Shown here: positions 52,890 to 60,011 of the stretch, in pieces
How the letters are laid out: each line of letters begins with the position of its first letter
How positions within the stretch are numbered: the first letter of the stretch is position 1
NCBI GenBank assembly: GCA_963850345.1
Contig: CAWKKW010000005.1
Span: 62,001 to 126,000 of the forward strand
From: CAWKKW01 sp963850345
GTDB lineage: Bacteria; Acidobacteriota; Terriglobia; Terriglobales; Acidobacteriaceae
Direction: 5' to 3'
Length of the DNA: 64,000 nt
Position numbers and translations under genes: made by a program
Notes under the pieces: model-generated
What the model saw: only the letters and a program-made list of their open reading frames with translations
Database searches by the model: none
Told to the model about the DNA's origin: nothing

Positions 52890-54194
52890 ATGAAACACTT
52901 CATACCTTGGATCGGCGGCGCCTGCGCAGTCGTTTTGTTGGGCGTTACCTCTGCGTCGAGCCAAGAGACGGGTTCCGCAGGCGACCTGCGGACGGCCGCC
53001 ACCCTGCCAGTCGGAATGCCGTTACGAATCCAGATTGATCATGGCTACCCGCTGCGGACAGGGACTGAGATCGAGGGTCACCTGATCGCTCCCGTGTATC
53101 ACGTCGACCATCTGGTGCTGCCCGTGAATACCAAGGTGACCGGCACCATCACCGGCAAACACTCCATCGCGCGGAAGGACCGGGCCAACGCTCTCCTGAA
53201 TGGCGACTTCACTCCCCTGGCGGTGCCCGAGGTGAACTTCAATCGCCTTCAGCTTCCCGACGGCCGCTTCGTCAGCCTGTCGACCCACGTCACGGAACGG
53301 ACGACCGGTGTCGTTCACATGGCAAGCTCGGGAAAACGGCCGTCCATGGTTGGTCAGGCAAAAGAACAGATTCAGGAAAGAAAACGGGAGACGCTGGACA
53401 CCTTTGAAGCCCCGGGCAAGCGAGATCGTCTGCTGCGTTATGTCTACGCACAACTTCCCTATCACCCGCAGCGTATCTGGACGGGAACCCAATACGACGC
53501 GGATCTGACGACGCCAGTCTCGATCCCGGAGAAGGATCCGCCCGCGCCTTCGCCGATTGCCCAGCTCAACGGCAAAATGCCCACCGGCCACATTGAAGCG
53601 CGGCTGACACAGACTCTGAACTCCGCCACGTCCAAGCAAGGCTCGGAAGTTCAAGCGGTGCTAGCCAAGCCTCTCTTCGATGCCGACAACCAGCATCTTC
53701 TCCTGCCGGAGGGAACCCGGCTCACCGGTTCCGTGCTTCAAGCGAAACCTGCCGCATGGTTCAGCAGGAATGGGCGGCTGCGCTTCACCTTCCGCAAGAT
53801 CGATCTGCCGCAGGGAACCGACCCGGTCCAGGTTCACGGGCAGATGACTGCCGCCGAAGCGGACAAGAGCCAAAATCTCAGCATCGACCAGGAGGGCGGC
53901 GCCAAGGCCAAAGCTGACAAGGGTAAATTGCTGGCGCCGCTCGCGTTGGGTTTCCTGGCGGCCGCTTCGATGGATAAGGATGGCGAACACGCGGTGGTGA
54001 AGAATGGCGTTGTCAGCAACGGGTTCGGGATCATCGCCAGGGTGATCACCATGTCCACCGCGAACATCAACGTAGCCTCCGGATTCGCTTATTTCGCACT
54101 CGCGAAATCCGTCTACCGCCGATGGATCGCGAAGGGCCACGAAGTCGACTTTCCCAAAGACACGCGTATCGAGATCGACCTCTCAGAACGCTAA
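52890..54194 (+). CDS. Exported protein with TrbI/VirB10-like repeats
   Basis: A 434-residue exported protein (signal peptide about 1-26, ending SASSQ). Two repeated modules resemble the OM-pore-contact domain of TrbI/VirB10: 'SKQGSEVQAVLAKPLFDADN' with 'LLLPEGTRLTGSVLQAKPAA', and an N-terminal counterpart with 'LRTGTEIEGHLIAPVYHVDH' and 'LVLPVNTKVTGTITGKHSIA'. Both have the 'ipaGT.l.G.v' turn and then 'F.F.kidLPqG'. Acidobacteria have many such proteins outside any secretion cluster and no secretion genes lie here, so a structural or storage role is as likely. The ATG at 52890 lies in a weak context. Confidence 0.6.
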   Translation: MKHFIPWIGGACAVVLLGVTSASSQETGSAGDLRTAATLPVGMPLRIQIDHGYPLRTGTEIEGHLIAPVYHVDHLVLPVNTKVTGTITGKHSIARKDRANALLNGDFTPLAVPEVNFNRLQLPDGRFVSLSTHVTERTTGVVHMASSGKRPSMVGQAKEQIQERKRETLDTFEAPGKRDRLLRYVYAQLPYHPQRIWTGTQYDADLTTPVSIPEKDPPAPSPIAQLNGKMPTGHIEARLTQTLNSATSKQGSEVQAVLAKPLFDADNQHLLLPEGTRLTGSVLQAKPAAWFSRNGRLRFTFRKIDLPQGTDPVQVHGQMTAAEADKSQNLSIDQEGGAKAKADKGKLLAPLALGFLAAASMDKDGEHAVVKNGVVSNGFGIIARVITMSTANINVASGFAYFALAKSVYRRWIAKGHEVDFPKDTRIEIDLSER

Positions 54195-54201
54195 CTACTG
54201 G

Positions 54202-55083
54202 TTAGATCTTCCGCTGGGCGAGCTGGAACAGGTGGTGCATCGGTCCCCTGCCCTTGCCTACGGGGTACGCCGCTCGCATCGCTCCGGCGACATAGGCTTT
54301 GGCGGTAGCAGCCGCCTCTGGCCCAGACTGCCCCTGCATCCGTGCGCAAAGGAGTGCCGATGAGAAGGCGCAGCCGGTTCCATGCGTCGCGTTCGTTTCC
54401 ACCCACTCCCCGGGAATCCAGACACTCTCCCCAGTCGCTTCGAGCAGGTATTCCTCGGGCGTTTCGAGATGCCCGCCAGTAACGAGGACGTTGAGCTCCG
54501 GGTTTCCCGCCGATCGCGCCAGGTCTTGCAATCTAGCTGCTGCCTCTGGTACCGCCTCCCGATCCCCTGCCGGCAAGCCGGAGAGTATGCTCAGCTCTTC
54601 CAGGTTCGGCGTGATCCATCCCACATCGCGGATCAGTTCTTCCCGCATGCGCTCGATGCCATTCTGATCGATCAATGCGCGGCCGGAACTGGATTGCAGC
54701 ACCGGGTCCAGCACCACTCTGTTGCGAGGTAGTTGAGTGCTTCGCAAGAACGAAGAGACCTTCCCCAGCGCCGCAGCCGTGGTGAGCATACCGATCTTGA
54801 TTCCCCCCAAATCGACGTCCTGGTGGAGCATTTCCAAGGTGTCCTGGACCCACTCCGCAGCGATCGACTGAACCCGCCTGACCCCCTGAGTGGATTGGAC
54901 CGTGAGTCCCGTAATGCAGCTCATGCCATAGATTCCAAAGGCTGCAAACACCTTCAAGTCGGCGGTCACGCCAGCCCCGGAGGATGGGTCAAAGCCCGCG
55001 ATCGTGAGAGCGATGGGCTGTTTTGCGGTTGCGAAAGCGCCGCGTAGGGGCGTAGATTGGTCGCCTGAAATGGCAGGATTCAT
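54202..55083 (-). CDS. thiD: Hydroxymethylpyrimidine / phosphomethylpyrimidine kinase
   Basis: ThiD phosphorylates 4-amino-5-hydroxymethyl-2-methylpyrimidine twice for thiamine synthesis. Family motifs: 'ALTIAGFDPSSGAGVTADLK', 'GIYGMSCITGLTVQST', 'IKIGMLTT', 'VVLDPVLQSSSGRAL', 'TPNLEELSILSGLP' and the catalytic 'NATHGTGCAFSSALLC'. The length of 293 residues includes an N-terminal extension; the ATG at 55083 is chosen, and a GTG at 55137 also lies in frame. A search for the TPP riboswitch consensus upstream found nothing. It is divergent from rlpA. Confidence 0.93.
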   Translation of the reverse strand: MNPAISGDQSTPLRGAFATAKQPIALTIAGFDPSSGAGVTADLKVFAAFGIYGMSCITGLTVQSTQGVRRVQSIAAEWVQDTLEMLHQDVDLGGIKIGMLTTAAALGKVSSFLRSTQLPRNRVVLDPVLQSSSGRALIDQNGIERMREELIRDVGWITPNLEELSILSGLPAGDREAVPEAAARLQDLARSAGNPELNVLVTGGHLETPEEYLLEATGESVWIPGEWVETNATHGTGCAFSSALLCARMQGQSGPEAAATAKAYVAGAMRAAYPVGKGRGPMHHLFQLAQRKI

Positions 55084-55201
55084 AGCAGCTCGAAACTCCC
55101 CCGGTTCATCGTACTTGTCAGGGCTTGCAGTTGGCACGGCTTCTGATCTGCACTCGGTCGGGATTCAGACGCGGTCGAGCCCGAATCAGAAAGGAGCTCC
55201 A

Positions 55202-55217
55202 GTTACTAAGGAGTAAC
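55202..55217. promoter_or_regulatory. Inverted repeat in the thiD/rlpA intergenic region
   Basis: GTTACT-AAGG-AGTAAC (55202-55217), 6-bp arms with a four-base spacer, lies between the divergent thiD and rlpA genes. It could be an operator or a small hairpin. No further copy was noticed in the window. Confidence 0.35.
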
Positions 55218-55339
55218 GTCCAGCCTGCGCTTTGCCTAGCACAAGTTTCCCGCTAAGGCAAGACTGCGATGAACAATAAATCCTTTTAATGGTTTGACTT
55301 AGCTCCTGATGAATCCATACAATCCTGGATGGGAGGACT

Positions 55340-55876
55340 ATGAGCGCTATCGCAATTTCTTCCATACGCACCAATCGACTACCCATCGTTGCCGGGCTTG
55401 CACTTTCGGTTATGCTATGCCTGACCGGCGCAAAGGCTGCAGAGCCAGCCTCCACCAATATCAACCCCCAGCCCCTGAACAAGAGCGAAAAAAAGCCTGA
55501 AAAGCAGGCGAAGCATCGCTGGTATCAGATCGGCCGGGCTTCCTGGTACGGCCAGTATTTCCAAGGCCGCGAAACAGCCAGCGGGGAGACCTACAACATG
55601 TACGGCCTCACCTGCGCTCATCGCAGCCTGCCACTGGGCACCATTCTTCGGGTGACCAACCTGCGCAACCACAAGTCTGTCGTGGTGCGTGTGAACGACC
55701 GGGGTCCGTATCCTGAGAACCGCGTCGTGGATCTGTCCTATGCAGCAGCCAGCTTCCTCGGGTTCAGCGAAAGAGGACTGGCGCCGGTCCGCCTCGATGT
55801 CTTGCAACCAAGCGAGATATCGCAATTGAACTGGCCGGCGATGAGCATACAGGCCCAGGGGTTAGCGCAGCGTTAG
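55340..55876 (+). CDS. rlpA: Septal ring lytic transglycosylase-like RlpA
   Basis: RlpA-type proteins have a double-psi beta-barrel that cleaves or binds naked glycan strands at division sites. The domain spans about residues 65-160: 'GRASWYGQYFQGRETASGET', 'LTCAHRSLPLGTILRVTN', 'VVVRVNDRGPYPENRVVDLS' and 'GLAPVRLDVL'. The catalytic-type Asp sits in 'NDRGPY' and the 'AHRSLPLGT' His in the first block. A signal peptide is predicted (about 1-38). There is no SPOR domain. The ATG at 55340 follows GGGAGG. pyrF follows after 49 bases. Confidence 0.9.
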   Translation: MSAIAISSIRTNRLPIVAGLALSVMLCLTGAKAAEPASTNINPQPLNKSEKKPEKQAKHRWYQIGRASWYGQYFQGRETASGETYNMYGLTCAHRSLPLGTILRVTNLRNHKSVVVRVNDRGPYPENRVVDLSYAAASFLGFSERGLAPVRLDVLQPSEISQLNWPAMSIQAQGLAQR

Positions 55877-55925
55877 AGCCCAAGGCTCTGATCGTTGCCC
55901 TTCCGCTTTCCTCTACAATCGAGCC

Positions 55926-56681
55926 ATGACAAAGGCTCTCCACAAGATCGAGGTTCCCGCGCCGGTTGGATTTTCGGTTGAGGCGCGGGATCGCTTGATC
56001 GTCGCTCTGGACTACTCCACCTATGACCAGGCCCTCTTACTAGTCGAGCGTTTGGACGGCGCATGCCAGTGGTTCAAAGTGGGGCTTGGGCTCTATCTCT
56101 CCTCTGGAAACCGTATCGTTCATTCGCTGAAAGAGTGCGGGTTCTCCGTCTTCCTGGATTTGAAGCTGCACGACATTCCTAATACGGTCGCGGCGGCTGT
56201 GCGTGCAGTAGCTCCTCTAGGGGCGGATCTGCTGACCGTGCACGCGCTCGGCGGCCCGGAGATGCTCAAAGCCGCCGCGGAAGCAGCCGGTTCTCTCTCT
56301 CATTGTCCTCGACTGCTGGCCGTCACCGTGCTCACAAGTATGGATTCCAGCCAACTACAAGCAATCGGCGTGGGCGCGAGTCCCGCGGACCTGGCTTTGA
56401 CCTTGGCGACGATGGCCTACTCCAGCGGGATCGGCGGATTCGTTTGCAGTCCCGAAGAGGCGCCGCGGTTGCGATCGGAGTTGCCCGATGCGCTGTTGGT
56501 GACGCCGGGCATTCGCCCCGCCGGTGCAACGTTGGGTGACCAGAAGCGGGTGGCTACACCTGCGTCAGCGATAGCCGCCGGTGCGACCCACCTGGTGGTC
56601 GGCAGGCCGATTACCCGAGCAGACGACCCTGCCGAGGCGACTCGTCACATTCTGAATGAAATTGCTGCAGCGAGTCATTAG
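55926..56681 (+). CDS. pyrF: Orotidine-5'-phosphate decarboxylase
   Basis: PyrF removes CO2 from OMP to give UMP, the last step of pyrimidine synthesis. Family motifs: 'LIVALDYSTYDQALLLVERL', 'FKVGLGLYL', the catalytic Asp-Lys-Asp signature 'FLDLKLHDIPNTVAAAV', 'LLTVHALGG', 'TPGIRPAGATLGDQKRVATP' and 'LVVGRPITRADDPAEAT'. The length of 251 residues is normal. It is between rlpA (49 bases) and the S46 peptidase (74 bases), probably in one transcript. Confidence 0.95.
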   Translation: MTKALHKIEVPAPVGFSVEARDRLIVALDYSTYDQALLLVERLDGACQWFKVGLGLYLSSGNRIVHSLKECGFSVFLDLKLHDIPNTVAAAVRAVAPLGADLLTVHALGGPEMLKAAAEAAGSLSHCPRLLAVTVLTSMDSSQLQAIGVGASPADLALTLATMAYSSGIGGFVCSPEEAPRLRSELPDALLVTPGIRPAGATLGDQKRVATPASAIAAGATHLVVGRPITRADDPAEATRHILNEIAAASH

Positions 56682-56755
56682 ACTCATTCCACAGTAGAAT
56701 CCCCCAAACCAGCCCTTCGCCAAAAAGGGGTTGACCCAATCACCCGGAGCCGTGC

Positions 56756-58834
56756 GTGCGCCAATTGAAAGTTCGTCTACTGCCAGTCATCTCTGGCCTG
56801 CTCTTTTCCTGCTTCGCTATCCACGCAGTCTCCGCCGAAGAAGGCATGTGGACCTTCGATAATCCGCCCACCAAGCTGCTCCAGCAGAAGTACAACTTCA
56901 CGCCGACCAAGGAGTGGTTGGATCACGTGCGCCTGTCGAGCGTTCGCCTGAATGATGGCGGCTCCGGCTCATTTGTGTCCTCCGACGGGCTGCTGCTGAC
57001 CAATCACCATGTGGCTCGCGGCCAGTTGCAGAAGAACTCCACGGCGGAGCACGACTACATCACCAACGGCTTCTATGCGGCGACCCAGGATCAGGAGATG
57101 AAGTCGCCGGACCTGGAGGTGAACGTACTCGAGTCGATGGAAGACGTGACCGCCAAAGTGCATGCCGCAGTAAAGCCGGGGCTGAACAACGCCGACGCGT
57201 TAAAGGCAAGGCAGGCGGCGATCGCCGGCATCGAGAGCGAAAGCCTCAAGACTACCGGGCTGCGGTCGGACGTGGTGCCTCTCTATCAGGGCGGCGAATA
57301 CTGGCTGTATCGCTATAAGAAGTACAACGACGTCCGCCTGGTCTTCGCACCAGAGCAGCAGGCTGCGTTTTTCGGAGGCGATCCGGATAACTTCACCTAT
57401 CCCCGCTACGATCTGGACATGGCGGTGTTCCGCGTCTACGAAAATGGGAAGCCGCTGCACACAGACAACTTCCTGAAGTGGAACGCCAAGGGAGCTGCAG
57501 AGAACGAATTGGTGTTTGTCTCAGGTCACCCTGGAATGACGCAGCGGGATGACACGGTGACCGAGTTGAGCGTGGAACGCGACGTGGTCGAGCCCGAGGT
57601 GCTGGTTTACCTGCGTCATCGCGTCGAGGTGCTCAAGGCCTACTCGGCGGAGGGAGCGGAATACGCGCGCCAGGCTGCCAGCCTGATCTTCGGTCTCGAG
57701 AACAGCATCAAGGCCTACCAGGGCCGGCTCGATGGTCTCCGCGACAAGGATGTCTTCGCCAAGAAAGTCAGCGACGAGGAGGCCTTCCGACAGAAGGTGA
57801 TGGCCAACCCGGAGTGGGCGAAGAACTATGGATCCGCGTGGTCTGAGACCGATAAGGCCATGGCCCACGAAAAGGACATGATCAAGCTCAGCTTGTTTCG
57901 GCGGCCCGATTCGAGCCTGGCGTCACTCGCGGCGAACCTGGTGAGGATCTCTGCCGAGGTGAAGAAGCCAGATGGAGAACGCCTGCAGGGTTACCACGAA
58001 GCGCAGCTCGATTCGCTGAAGTACCAGCTGGTGTCGCCAGCCCCCGTCTACCCGGAAATGGAGATCGCGCGTCTGACCGGCAGCCTGCAGCAGGGCCTCG
58101 ACCAACTGGGGCCGGATGATCCTGCGATCAAAATTCTGCTCGACGGCAAGACGCCCGCCGAAGCAGCCAAGTATTACATCCAGGGCACGAAGCTGGCCGA
58201 CCCTGCAGTTCGGAAGCAACTGCTCGAAGGTGGTCAGGCCGCCATCGAAGCTTCGACTGATCCGATGATTGTCATGGAGCGCAAGCTCGATCCGGTGTCG
58301 CGCGATCTGATCAAGGAGATGGAGACGCAGGTGACGGCGGTGACCACCGAAGCCGGAGAAAGGCTGGGCAAGGCGCGTTTCCAGGTCTACGGAAAGAACA
58401 GCTATCCCGACGCGACGTTCACGCTGCGCCTCTCCTACGGCACGGCCATAGGCTATCCCATGAACGGAACCAAGGCTCCTTATAAGACGACTTACTACGG
58501 GTTATACGATCGCTCCGACAGCTTTGATGGGCAGGTGCCGTTCAACCTGCCAAAGCGCTATGTCGAAGGCCGCACCAAGCTCGACCTGAGCACGCCGCTC
58601 GACTTCGTGATGAGCTGCGACATCATTGGCGGCAACTCCGGCTCACCGGTCATTAACAAGAACGCGGAGTTGGTCGGACTCATCTTCGACGGCAACATCG
58701 AATCGCTGGCAGGAGACTTTGTGTACGACGGCACACGCAATCGCGCCGTGGCGGTGCACAGCGCCGCGATGGTCGAAGCATTGCGGAAACTCTACGGAGC
58801 CGAAAAGCTGGCCGATGAGCTGGAGGGCAAGTAA
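56756..58834 (+). CDS. S46-family dipeptidyl peptidase (DPP7-like)
   Basis: A 692-residue exported exopeptidase that releases dipeptides from peptide N-termini. A signal peptide (about 1-26) precedes 'GMWTFDNPP'. The catalytic histidine is in 'LLTNHHVARGQLQ' and the serine in 'GGNSGSPVINKN'. Eighteen residues after that serine, in 'FDGN', the position that is Arg in Asp/Glu-specific DPP11 is Gly, pointing to DPP7-type preference for hydrophobic P1 residues. The helical insert ('YQGRLDGLRDKDVF', 'ALVAKK'-like) follows the family plan. The start is GTG at 56756 with GGAG upstream. Confidence 0.92.
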   Translation: MRQLKVRLLPVISGLLFSCFAIHAVSAEEGMWTFDNPPTKLLQQKYNFTPTKEWLDHVRLSSVRLNDGGSGSFVSSDGLLLTNHHVARGQLQKNSTAEHDYITNGFYAATQDQEMKSPDLEVNVLESMEDVTAKVHAAVKPGLNNADALKARQAAIAGIESESLKTTGLRSDVVPLYQGGEYWLYRYKKYNDVRLVFAPEQQAAFFGGDPDNFTYPRYDLDMAVFRVYENGKPLHTDNFLKWNAKGAAENELVFVSGHPGMTQRDDTVTELSVERDVVEPEVLVYLRHRVEVLKAYSAEGAEYARQAASLIFGLENSIKAYQGRLDGLRDKDVFAKKVSDEEAFRQKVMANPEWAKNYGSAWSETDKAMAHEKDMIKLSLFRRPDSSLASLAANLVRISAEVKKPDGERLQGYHEAQLDSLKYQLVSPAPVYPEMEIARLTGSLQQGLDQLGPDDPAIKILLDGKTPAEAAKYYIQGTKLADPAVRKQLLEGGQAAIEASTDPMIVMERKLDPVSRDLIKEMETQVTAVTTEAGERLGKARFQVYGKNSYPDATFTLRLSYGTAIGYPMNGTKAPYKTTYYGLYDRSDSFDGQVPFNLPKRYVEGRTKLDLSTPLDFVMSCDIIGGNSGSPVINKNAELVGLIFDGNIESLAGDFVYDGTRNRAVAVHSAAMVEALRKLYGAEKLADELEGK

Positions 58835-59174
58835 GTCCGGAAGAAGCCTGCCTCCGGAAACGTAACTCGAGTGGATCGTATGGAACGAGAGGGTGCTCTT
58901 TGGTTCGCAGAGGCGAAGCATCGGGCGCCCTCACTTCGTTTGGAGTGAAACTCTGCTTTGACGACAAGCTGGTTGACCGAGCGCCTGTAACGATCCTCCT
59001 CGACCACGCACTATGGCGGTGTATTGCGGGCCCCACATCCTTCACCTGCGAGGACACACTATGTGCGGTATCCGGCAACTTCTGCCCTCTCACGCCAGTT
59101 TCCGCTTCAGCGCACCGGGTGATCACGACCGGTCCGCGCAAGCCATTGTTTGCAGTCGTACAGCACTTCACGGG
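58835..59174. other. Gene-free stretch
   Basis: About 340 bases between the S46 gene and the secreted unknown. No supported frame or terminator was seen; frames crossing it lack family resemblance. Confidence 0.45.
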
Positions 59175-59933
59175 ATGCGCGCTCTCATGGTGCTCATGTC
59201 TATCGCAGTCTGGATAGGTTGTGAAGTGTCTCACGCGCAAACGGTGGTCGGCAGCGCCGGCGCGGGTTTCCAGATCTGGACACTCGCCGGGCTCAACAAC
59301 AACAATGCGCCGTACTGGGACGCGCCGACCAATAGCTTCGGAGCTTATTCAGGCAACGCCGATAGTAAGAAGGTGGGATATTGCCTGACCGGTGGCGGTG
59401 ATTGCGCGGGCATTGACAGCGGCATTCATGCGCCCGGACCGATGCCCTTCTGGGGCTTGCCATACGACAAGGTCAACGATGCCAATGGCCCGATCGATCC
59501 GAAGGTCTATTTCCACCGCACTTCCCTGCGGAGGTTCAAGGCAACGTTGCATCTCCAGTTATCGACGGTTACGAATGAGATCAACGAATTTGGATGGTTT
59601 GAGACGAACGCGGCAGGCAGCGTGGCTGGCGCGCGGCATAAGCTGTTCGGAGGCGGCGGGGTCCCGCCAGGCAGCCAGACACCAGACCCAGTTGGGAAGA
59701 CGGCGACCTTCAGGCCTACTCCGTATTACGGGTATTACTTCAGCGACGTGAGCGAAGGCGGTTGCTTCACGTACACGATTGAAAGCTTCAACACCAGCGG
59801 TTGCGCAGGACATAATTTCGTCGTCTTCGCCAAGCATCCCAACGCGCACAACTCCACATTCTGGATCGCCGGCGAAGATCCGGCTGGATGCGGCGATGGC
59901 GATTGCAACCTCACTCTGGTGAAGTTGGACTAG
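59175..59933 (+). CDS. Secreted Cys-containing protein of unknown function
   Basis: A 252-residue protein with a signal peptide ('MRALMVLMSIAVWIGCEVSH', cleavage near SHAQ). The mature part has several Gly/Asn/Tyr-rich segments and paired cysteines ('GGDCAGIDSG', 'GGCFTYTIESFNTSGCAGHN', 'GCGDGDCNLTLVKLD') that could form disulfides outside the cell. The pattern suggests a beta-rich secreted domain, possibly carbohydrate- or matrix-related. I do not recognise a family. The start at 59175 is chosen because it begins the signal peptide; the frame is open upstream. Confidence 0.58.
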   Translation: MRALMVLMSIAVWIGCEVSHAQTVVGSAGAGFQIWTLAGLNNNNAPYWDAPTNSFGAYSGNADSKKVGYCLTGGGDCAGIDSGIHAPGPMPFWGLPYDKVNDANGPIDPKVYFHRTSLRRFKATLHLQLSTVTNEINEFGWFETNAAGSVAGARHKLFGGGGVPPGSQTPDPVGKTATFRPTPYYGYYFSDVSEGGCFTYTIESFNTSGCAGHNFVVFAKHPNAHNSTFWIAGEDPAGCGDGDCNLTLVKLD

Positions 59934-60011
59934 GACTGCTGCTCGAGGCGGCCGTCCGGGGAAGCCGCAACCCGATCCGTTCCCCTCTTGCGAGAAGAAC
60001 AGCGAGACCCG

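Noticed and set aside
55084..55339. TPP riboswitch expected before thiD
   Set aside because: No CUGAGA...GAACCUGAU-like blocks were seen on the minus strand.
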